Assembly (NCBI GenBank): GCA_937923355.1
Contig: CALAIO010000149.1
Location: forward strand, 1 to 9,709
Source: an uncultured Rhizobiaceae group bacterium
GTDB lineage: Bacteria > Pseudomonadota > Alphaproteobacteria > Rhizobiales > Rhizobiaceae
DNA length: 9,709 nt
Direction of reading: 5' to 3'
Below, one piece after another: positions 1 through 8,562 of this stretch (positions within the stretch are counted from its first letter, which is position 1; each line of letters begins with the position of its first letter). The translations under genes were made by a program, and so were the position numbers. A model generated the notes under the pieces. That model did not search any database and was not told the DNA's origin. It was given only the letters and a program-made list of their open reading frames with translations.

Positions 1-229
1 TCAGCCTCCTCCTTGTGGGGAGGCTCGTGATTGGCGCGGAACGCGACAGAACGGGTGGGGGTAACGAATTTGAAGTAGAGTTCTGAATCCAGCCGACAGT
101 TGCTTACCTCCACCCATTCCCCACCATTCCCTTGCGGCTTCGCCTTGGTTCATGTGCCTCCCCACAAGGAGGAGGCGTGTTCTTTCCTTATCCCACGAGG
201 GAGAAGGCAAAGCAGAATGGGGGTGAAAC
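1..229. repeat. Intergenic palindromic repeat element (rhizobial type)
   Basis: Two 21-base arms at 4-24 and 156-176 are perfect reverse complements, each containing the core CCTCCTTGTGGGGAGG. Each arm is itself a short hairpin (CCTCC/GGAGG around a 6-base loop at 13-18 in the left arm). A related motif, CAGAAYGGG followed by a G-run, occurs near 48-62 and again near 212-223, so the segment looks composite. Elements of this character, GC-rich palindromes with runs of C and G around a central TTGTGG, are common between genes in Rhizobiales genomes; that likeness is from memory, not a search. The two frames that stay open here (1-210 minus and 100-342 plus) have compositions expected of repeat DNA and I do not call them genes. 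The left edge may continue outside the window. Confidence 0.7.
182..212. terminator. Hairpin just past the kinase stop, possible terminator or part of the repeat
   Basis: CCTTATCCC (186-194) pairs with GGGAGAAGG (199-207) around the loop ACGA with one A-G mismatch. CTTT (182-185) and AAAG (209-212) extend the stem across a single bulged C. It lies 17 bases beyond the kinase stop codon, where a transcription end would be expected, but no U-run follows in either direction. It may therefore act as an RNA 3'-end stabiliser, or simply be part of the repeat element. Confidence 0.4.
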
Positions 230-3364
<3,135 letters not shown>

Positions 3365-3450
3365 ACGCGCTTTACTCAGTACTTGTGTTTGCCGCAAACA
3401 AACATATTTTTGAAAAGCAGGTCCTCACCATTCTGCTGATCGATTTATTC

Positions 3451-3465
3451 TTAATGAACTGTTAA
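3451..3465. promoter_or_regulatory. Candidate CtrA-binding box upstream of the kinase gene
   Basis: The sequence is TTAATGAACTGTTAA, an exact match to the CtrA consensus TTAA-N7-TTAA, which is symmetric and so reads on both strands. It lies 86 bases upstream of the kinase ATG and about 163 bases upstream of the tRNA-His on the other side. In alphaproteobacteria CtrA binds this motif at promoters of cell-cycle and polarity genes, and PdhS-family kinases act upstream of CtrA, so a feedback link is plausible. Binding is inferred from the motif alone. Confidence 0.55.
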
Positions 3466-3575
3466 TAACGTGCAGACGCAGGCGGGTCTAGAAATATATG
3501 ATGATTAGGCGAATTGCTTGAATTCAAGGTTAATGCTGATTATTTAGAAAATAATGGAAATGCGCGAAGTTTTTC

Positions 3576-3604
3576 TTGCAAATCGTTCAAGATGCTCGTA
3601 TTTC
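3576..3604 (+). promoter_or_regulatory. Possible sigma-70 promoter of the tRNA-His gene
   Basis: TTGCAA (3576-3581) and TATTTC (3599-3604) are separated by 17 bases, and the tRNA 5' end follows 24 bases later, which suits a short tRNA leader. The -35 is good but the -10 matches only the first three positions of the consensus, so this is a weak assignment. Confidence 0.3.
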
Positions 3605-3609
3605 AAATT

Positions 3610-3716
3610 AGCTTCTGAATGAAGATGTGCGGTTGTAGCTCAGTTGGTTAGAGCGCTTGCTTGTGGCGCAAGAGGCCGGTGGTTCGATTCCTCCCAACCG
3701 TACCATTCAGAATGCT
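3610..3716. repeat. Inverted repeat enclosing the tRNA-His gene
   Basis: TTCTGAAT (3613-3620) and ATTCAGAA (3705-3712) are perfect reverse complements. They sit 8 bases before the tRNA and at its CCA end respectively. AGC (3610-3612) and GCT (3714-3716) add three more pairs across a one-base bulge. In the precursor RNA the leader and trailer could pair below the acceptor stem. No U-run follows, so this is not an obvious terminator. It could also be chance in an AT-rich stretch. Confidence 0.45.
3629..3705 (+). tRNA. tRNA-His, anticodon GTG, CCA encoded
   Basis: The cloverleaf folds as acceptor GCGGTTG (3629-3635) with CAACCGT (3695-3701), D stem GCTC/GAGC (3638-3641 and 3651-3654), anticodon stem CTTGC/GCAAG with loop TTGTGGC and anticodon GTG at 3663-3665, variable loop AGGCC, and T stem GGTGG/CCTCC around TTCGATT. 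CCA is encoded at 3703-3705. Three points stand out. The discriminator base 73 is A (3702) and the base before position 1 is T, so the G-1 to C73 identity pair of most bacterial tRNA-His is missing; this absence is known for a large alphaproteobacterial group with a matching HisRS. The first acceptor pair is G-U. The central T-stem pair is a U-U mismatch (3680 against 3692). The gene stands alone; the next gene on the other strand ends 10 bases downstream. Confidence 0.97.
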
Positions 3717-5065
3717 TATATTATCCAGTTTGATAGTTTGTTTTCCAAATTTTGAATTAGCTTTGCTCGCGATACTCCATACGAGGCATCATATTCTCGC
3801 ATTTTATCTTTCCAAGCATCGCGGTCGTAAAACGCGCGCAGAGTTTGATAAAGGTTATTGTCCCAACCGCTGACTTCACAAGCAAGGCCATCTGTAACAA
3901 AGCCAAGATAATCATGCGGAAGACTGTCGAGCTTTGCCAAATAAGCAACAGGTTTTCCACCCCGCATCACGTTCATTGCGACGCCACTGTTACCACTGAT
4001 TACTAGATCACAATCTGCGATATCTTTATCTAGCGGCGTTCCGATTGTTGTTCTTATGCCGTGGTAGCGCTTTAGGATAGCATCCAGATTGGTTTCCAAA
4101 AGCGAGACAGGGTGATGGCGAATTAGAATTTCTATCTTGGGTGATGTTTTCTTGATTTGATCAATCAATGTTTCCAATTCAGCCTTTTGGGTGAGGGCGG
4201 TCAGAAATATTCCTATAGTTTTTACCTGCGGAAGCCATTTCATGAATTGCGTATCACCAGGCTGGCCAATCGTTACAACTTGAGAATAGCACCTACTTCT
4301 TTTTTGATATATATCTTGCATGGCTGTTCCATAGAAGACTGAATAATCAGATAAAACTGGTGGAACATAGGCACTGTTTGCAGGAACTGGTGCATGATTG
4401 ACGTATATAACTTTAAGCCCGTTTTTATGAGCAGCGGCCGCAAGTGCGGTACATTCAGGGCTGTAGTTACTCGCAATGAGTGCTGTTTTTAGATTCTTGT
4501 GTTTTTTAAATGTTTCATCAAAGCGAATATAAAATGCAAGTACACTCGCAATGCGGCAGGCGGGCATGAAGTCGTAACTGCGAGCAATCTTTCTAACAAA
4601 CTTCCAATAGGCTGGCGAAGCTTTGAGTAGGCCTAAGTAAGCAGATAGCTGATTTTTTCGAATGTAGTATTTCTTGTTGAATAACAATCGAGCCGTTTTA
4701 TTGTCTGGAATTACCTCAAGCACACGATCAATTGCCCCTGCTTCATTATTGAAATTGGAAATACTGATAATCTCATCTGAAGCTTTAACTTCAGGCCCAA
4801 TGGCTGCAATCGCCTTAAACATGTAGAGCAACAATATAACGGGCTGCAAAAATAAATAGCGTGAAAAACTGTATGTTTGATCGACCAGCCTATAGATTGG
4901 GTTTTTGTTTTTGATTTCTGAAAAGACTGCGCTTCGTGTTTGCTGCGTGTCCATTTTGCGCACGACCAAAATGGCAGTGGTTAGTGAATAACCGGATAGT
5001 TTTTTAATGGGATTTGACCCTTTGGCTTTATACTTTGAATCTATGGATGAAAGAGAGGCTGACAT
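3716..5065 (-). CDS. Putative GT-B-like glycosyltransferase for surface polysaccharide
   Basis: This 449-residue protein probably transfers a sugar or polyol-phosphate unit during envelope glycan synthesis. I recognise the fold type, not a named gene. Residues 196-226 read ALIASNYSPECTALAAAAHK and then VIYVNHAPV, like the 'who may see this person, take an old name' strand-helix of capsule and polysialic-type transferases where an N-terminal domain ends. SDYSVFYGTAMQDIY (239-253) and VVTIGQP (263-269) follow. The C-terminal half has EILIRHHPV (312-320), comparable to the RPHP-type motif, and DLVISGNSGVAMNVMRGGKPVAYL (353-376), where GNSG is the usual donor-phosphate-binding turn. One hydrophobic stretch at about 71-90 may touch the membrane. 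The ATG at 5065 is used; a second Met at residue 38 (4954) is possible, and neither has a strong ribosome site. It is divergent from the flippase gene and its stop is 10 bases from the tRNA 3' end. Donor and acceptor cannot be told. Confidence 0.62.
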   Translation of the reverse strand: MSASLSSIDSKYKAKGSNPIKKLSGYSLTTAILVVRKMDTQQTRSAVFSEIKNKNPIYRLVDQTYSFSRYLFLQPVILLLYMFKAIAAIGPEVKASDEIISISNFNNEAGAIDRVLEVIPDNKTARLLFNKKYYIRKNQLSAYLGLLKASPAYWKFVRKIARSYDFMPACRIASVLAFYIRFDETFKKHKNLKTALIASNYSPECTALAAAAHKNGLKVIYVNHAPVPANSAYVPPVLSDYSVFYGTAMQDIYQKRSRCYSQVVTIGQPGDTQFMKWLPQVKTIGIFLTALTQKAELETLIDQIKKTSPKIEILIRHHPVSLLETNLDAILKRYHGIRTTIGTPLDKDIADCDLVISGNSGVAMNVMRGGKPVAYLAKLDSLPHDYLGFVTDGLACEVSGWDNNLYQTLRAFYDRDAWKDKMREYDASYGVSRAKLIQNLENKLSNWII

Positions 5066-5229
5066 TGAAGAATATTCTCTTTTGGCTTCTGTGCGCTTGG
5101 ATGCGTAAGCAATTAGTACATAGGTAGAAGATTTATGTTAACAAAACACTATGGGCGATTTGATTCGAAACTCTTGAATTAATCGTATGTGTTTTGACTA
5201 AGCTTTATAACATGGACTGGGGAGGCTGT
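5066..5229. other. Divergent intergenic region between transferase and flippase genes
   Basis: These 164 AT-rich bases should hold promoters for both flanking genes. I see TATAAC at 5206-5211 and TTGAAT at 5174-5179, but their spacing (26 bases) is too long for one sigma-70 promoter, and a TTGACT at 5194-5199 is too close. A GANTC methylation site (GATTC) lies at 5162-5166. I cannot assign a promoter with confidence. Confidence 0.4.
5219..5225 (+). promoter_or_regulatory. Strong ribosome binding site deciding the flippase start
   Basis: GGGGAGG ends four bases before the ATG at 5230. Two earlier in-frame starts, TTG at 5194 and ATG at 5212, have no comparable site, and this site would lie inside their reading frames. 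The start is therefore placed at 5230. Confidence 0.85.
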
Positions 5230-6489
5230 ATGAAAGCTAAGCGTACTTTATTTCTTCAATCCATTTTCTACGCTTTTGCCAATGGTATTGAAGCGCTGGT
5301 GCCGTTTTTGTTAGCACCAATTTTGACGCGATCTCTTGAGCCTGCTGAGTATGGGATTTGGGTTCTCTTCATCACTTATGCAACTTTTTTGAGGCCGATT
5401 ATCGGGCTGACATCGCAGGATGCCATCCGTATGCGTTTTTATGATTTTGATCCCAAGCAATTATATCAATACACGCATACAATCTTCTACATCATGATGG
5501 TCAGTGTATGTGTTGGCACCGTGCTTGTATTCCTGTTTCTCGATCAATTGGCTTTTATATCGAAATTTCCTGCTGCCTGGCTTGTGACCATTGTTATTGC
5601 TGCGTTTTTATTTGAAGCATTTTACACGGCACTTGCGCTTCATCAGTTCCATGCGAACAGGGTTGGGTTTTTACTGACGCAAATCATTCAAGCGGTTTGC
5701 AGCATCAGCTTTATGGTAATTTTCCTCTTGCTGGATTGGGGGTGGCAAGGGGTTATTCTTGGACGAATGATTGGCTTGTCAGTTGCGACATTGATTTCTC
5801 TTAGGTTTCTTGGATATAGCCCAAAGATATTTTTCAAAATGCCTCAAAGGTCATTTTATCGAAATATTGCCCGTTTTGGATTAATTTATTGGCCAACCGG
5901 TATGGTTTTGATGGCTATGGGCATGATTGATAAGGTGGTTGCTGCTCATTATCTAGGTCTTGAGGCCAGTGGTATTTACGGGGTTGCAGCTTTATTTGCT
6001 TCTGCCTTTTGGGTCGTCAATCAGAGCTTTTTTCTTGCATGGACGCCATGGCTGTTTCGCAGACTTGGCAATTTAGTTGAAGCCAAGTCGCGTGATATTT
6101 TATCCGTTTCCATGCTGTACTTTGCAATTGCTACTCTGATTGCTGTCATAATATATTTTGTATCTGTTACCGTTGCGCCATTCTTGCTGGGAGAAAGCTT
6201 TCATAAGGCCATTCCGTTTGTAGGTTACATGATTACAGCTATGCTGATGCAGGGCTTCTTCTTCCATAATATGAAGTTCCTGCATTTTGAGAAAAAGATT
6301 ATTTTAATGTCTGGTTTGAGTGTTCTGGCAATCATCCTGAACATCTGGCTCAGCATACTGTGGGTAGGCGAGAGTGGACTGCAAGGTATCATGCTTGCAA
6401 CGATTGTTTCGTTTGGTAGTATCTTCATACTCACCAGCTTGATGATTATTGTTGGATTTATATTCCGTTCCAGCAAAGCTTTGGGGTAA
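5230..6489 (+). CDS. Wzx-like polysaccharide flippase (MOP/PST family)
   Basis: This 419-residue membrane protein likely moves an undecaprenyl-linked glycan unit from the inner to the outer leaflet of the cytoplasmic membrane. The N-terminus has a short basic segment (MKAKR) and then a first helix with the family pattern PFLLAPILTRSLEPAEYGIW at residues 25-44. About twelve hydrophobic segments follow in pairs. Mid-protein features such as GLIYWPTGMVLMAMGMIDKVVAAHYLGLEASGIYGVA match the second half-repeat start of Polysacc_synt proteins. Length is ordinary for Wzx (about 400-480). The start rests on the GGGGAGG site. It is divergent from the putative transferase and convergent with the GT-C-like gene, 25 bases apart. 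No wzy, ligase or sugar-nucleotide gene is next to it, so the polymer exported is unknown. A teichoic or exopolysaccharide role is equally open. The family assignment is firm; the wzx name would need context. Confidence 0.85.
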   Translation: MKAKRTLFLQSIFYAFANGIEALVPFLLAPILTRSLEPAEYGIWVLFITYATFLRPIIGLTSQDAIRMRFYDFDPKQLYQYTHTIFYIMMVSVCVGTVLVFLFLDQLAFISKFPAAWLVTIVIAAFLFEAFYTALALHQFHANRVGFLLTQIIQAVCSISFMVIFLLLDWGWQGVILGRMIGLSVATLISLRFLGYSPKIFFKMPQRSFYRNIARFGLIYWPTGMVLMAMGMIDKVVAAHYLGLEASGIYGVAALFASAFWVVNQSFFLAWTPWLFRRLGNLVEAKSRDILSVSMLYFAIATLIAVIIYFVSVTVAPFLLGESFHKAIPFVGYMITAMLMQGFFFHNMKFLHFEKKIILMSGLSVLAIILNIWLSILWVGESGLQGIMLATIVSFGSIFILTSLMIIVGFIFRSSKALG

Positions 6490-6491
6490 CG

Positions 6492-6506
6492 CTTAAAAAT
6501 TTTAAG
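6492..6506. terminator. AT-rich palindrome between convergent genes, weak terminator candidate
   Basis: CTTAAAAATTTTAAG is a perfect palindrome with a single central base, placed between the stop codons of two convergent genes (6489 and 6515). A bidirectional terminator would be expected here, but the stem has only one G-C pair and would be unstable as RNA. It is the only symmetric structure in the 25-base gap. Confidence 0.3.
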
Positions 6507-6514
6507 TTTGTCGA

Positions 6515-8059
6515 TTATTTTTTGATGTAATAATCATATGTCAGTAGGCTATCTTTATGAGAATATGCCAGTGTGTACTTCTCCATGATATGGGAGAATC
6601 TATCGTCTTTTGAGAACAGATGTGGCCAGTTTATTTTTAGATGCTTTAAAGGCCAGCTTTTGCTATGATCCATGATGATAACGTCTGGAGGAAAGTCCTC
6701 CCAAAGGCTTAATGTTTTAGCGTGTAGAATTTCACGACCTTCGTTGAAACTTTCAATAGGGGGGGCAAGCTTACCTTCATTTTCCATTATATCGTATTCT
6801 GCCAATTCTGAGAACACATATGAAAAGTTGACCAAATCACTCCATCTAGTGCCACCTTCTACTGCAACGATTTCGTTAAATGGTGAAGGATGTGCAATCA
6901 GTAAAACAACACGTTTATCATCAAGTGATATATTATTTTCAAAGAAACTCTGTTCTAGCATCTTAAATCTGGTTTGATTAAGACTGCTCTTCGTGAATTG
7001 ATCGTATAAGATAGTCGATAATAACAAGCAGAAGAATGTAATTGCTATTTTATTAGTTTTTCTTCCAATGATCCAAAGTAAAACAATGTTTGCCATAAAT
7101 ATTGGAAATTGGTGATGTGAATACCACCTTGCCTGTATTGCTGCTACAGTTATTGTTCCTATCAACAAGGCAACGCTAATAAATAATTTTCTACTATCAG
7201 ATTTGTAGAAGAACCCGGTTGCGAGTATTGGGATTATGTAGAATAATTTGAAACCAATTTTTTTAGCTGTATTTTGCAAGTCGATTAGATTAGCTTCAAT
7301 AGCATTCCTCATTATGCCGATGACTTGTAAATTCTCAGGATTTAGTATGAGCCATGTAAATAAATATGAGACTACAACTATTCCAGAAATCAAATTTTCA
7401 ATACGGAATAAAATGGACATACGGCGCTGAACAATGACATCGGTGAGTTCGATAAATAATATTACAATGGCGAAGAGATATTTAAATAATAATGTCCAAC
7501 CAAGCCAAATGCCTAATACTATACGCCATTTAAGACTTAATAATTTACCACGTGGGTCTGAAAACCTGTAAACAAGATATGGCCAAAAACCGAGCGCTAC
7601 AAAATGTTCGCGTAATCCAAAAACATTTTTGAACAAGATAGGTATAATCGACAGGGCTGCTATTGATGCAAATAAAAATAAGTAAGTTCCACCTGTGGTT
7701 TGTTTTCTAATAAAATATGCAAATTGTGCACTTAACAAAATAGCAAGCGCTGTCATTGTGACAATAATTATGTCCAATTCTATGCCTATAAAAGTATGTA
7801 TTCTTGCCGCAATAGAAAACCAGAGCTTTTCTGCAGGAGGAAAGTAAATCGCGTGTTTATCATAGATGTCACCTAATTCAATTGCGAATTTACCTGATAG
7901 TATTCCACCTGCAAGATCATGATGAATTGAATATTGATAGGTGTAAAACAGGCTTGTTGCAATCACTACAATGATTGCAGTGAGAATATGAATTGCATAA
8001 GTTGCAAACTTGTTTGTGTCCTGCTGGCTTGAAAGCGAAGAATTGACCTCGGCAAACAT
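6515..8059 (-). CDS. GT-C-like polytopic membrane glycosyltransferase, uncharacterised
   Basis: This 514-residue protein has about nine to ten hydrophobic segments up to residue ~355 and then a soluble C-terminal domain of roughly 150 residues. The first extracytoplasmic loop after helix 1 has acidic residues in a GT-C-like setting: HHD (46-48), GDIYD (63-67) and FPP (73-75). GT-C enzymes use an Asp here as catalytic base with a polyprenyl-phosphate sugar donor. FGLREH (147-152) and QARWYSHHQFP (309-319) resemble the FGQREH and GWSYH patterns I recall from a family of alphaproteobacterial membrane transferases. The likely site of action is therefore the periplasmic face. The ATG at 8059 is chosen because AGG lies six bases ahead; an in-frame TTG at 8119 would add 20 residues without a clear site. 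Codon use is distinctly AT-rich compared with the dehydrogenase upstream. It lies 86 bases after the small membrane gene and may share its transcript. Substrate unknown. Confidence 0.6.
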   Translation of the reverse strand: MFAEVNSSLSSQQDTNKFATYAIHILTAIIVVIATSLFYTYQYSIHHDLAGGILSGKFAIELGDIYDKHAIYFPPAEKLWFSIAARIHTFIGIELDIIIVTMTALAILLSAQFAYFIRKQTTGGTYLFLFASIAALSIIPILFKNVFGLREHFVALGFWPYLVYRFSDPRGKLLSLKWRIVLGIWLGWTLLFKYLFAIVILFIELTDVIVQRRMSILFRIENLISGIVVVSYLFTWLILNPENLQVIGIMRNAIEANLIDLQNTAKKIGFKLFYIIPILATGFFYKSDSRKLFISVALLIGTITVAAIQARWYSHHQFPIFMANIVLLWIIGRKTNKIAITFFCLLLSTILYDQFTKSSLNQTRFKMLEQSFFENNISLDDKRVVLLIAHPSPFNEIVAVEGGTRWSDLVNFSYVFSELAEYDIMENEGKLAPPIESFNEGREILHAKTLSLWEDFPPDVIIMDHSKSWPLKHLKINWPHLFSKDDRFSHIMEKYTLAYSHKDSLLTYDYYIKK

Positions 8060-8145
8060 TATGAACCTATTCTCAATGTGTGACTTATATATCTGATAAT
8101 AAGCCAAACCTGTAAACAAACAGTGTCATCTCATACCATAGATTT

Positions 8146-8562
8146 TCAGGTCAGGTTTATGAAAAGATCCAGATCGAAAGGACGAACAGAATCTATATCA
8201 ATTATTTGTTCAATTCCATCTCTTACCTCAACTTCTCCAGACCATACGATTTGGACTGTTAAGTGCTGATCATCTTTTCCCAAAACTTTATAAACTAGGT
8301 TAGGGTTGTATATAGCAGTTCGTAATTCCATAGAAGAGAACCGCGATATATATGCTTTCTTTCTAATCTGTTTTTCGTTTTTATCTGCATGATGATCCCA
8401 CATAAATAATAAAAAAGCCGCCCCCCACATTATTAAGGTGAAAGACAGCGAAAAGAATATGAAACCAATTATGCCAAGGCCAAACAAAATGAGTGCAAAA
8501 ATTTGCACCCATTTTTTGCGTTTTGGTTTGATTACAGATTTAGCTCTCAGGGTTCCAGCCAC
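8146..8562 (-). CDS. Small two-helix membrane protein of unknown function
   Basis: I do not recognise this 138-residue protein. It has a basic N-terminus (KPKRKK at 12-17), two adjacent hydrophobic helices at about 19-37 and 39-55 joined by a very short turn, and a polar C-terminal domain of about 83 residues (56-138) that contains DDQHLTVQIVWSGEVEVRDG and ends FDLDLFINLT. The basic flank suggests both ends face the cytoplasm. The start is not obvious: no ATG precedes the helices except inside the dehydrogenase gene (8619, 8652). I chose GTG at 8562 because AAGG lies six bases ahead and it includes the basic segment. This overlaps the dehydrogenase by 23 bases, suggesting translational coupling. 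A GTG at 8508 would give 120 residues but cut into the helix flank. AT-rich like the GT-C gene downstream. Confidence 0.6.
   Translation of the reverse strand: MAGTLRAKSVIKPKRKKWVQIFALILFGLGIIGFIFFSLSFTLIMWGAAFLLFMWDHHADKNEKQIRKKAYISRFSSMELRTAIYNPNLVYKVLGKDDQHLTVQIVWSGEVEVRDGIEQIIDIDSVRPFDLDLFINLT

Noticed and set aside
3530..3544. Possible second CtrA box beginning TTAATGCTGAT
   Set aside because: Only the first TTAA half is present; the second half reads TATT.
3629..3705. tRNA-His as a phage or island attachment site
   Set aside because: No repeat of its 3' end and no integrase are seen in the window. It is kept only as a question for the wider region.
5194..5229. Longer flippase start at TTG 5194 or ATG 5212
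   Set aside because: Both would place the strong GGGGAGG site inside the coding frame, and neither has its own site. The ATG at 5230 fits it.
8060..8119. Longer GT-C gene start at TTG 8119
   Set aside because: There is no ribosome site ahead of it and the extra residues add no membrane segment. The ATG at 8059 has AGG at a good distance.
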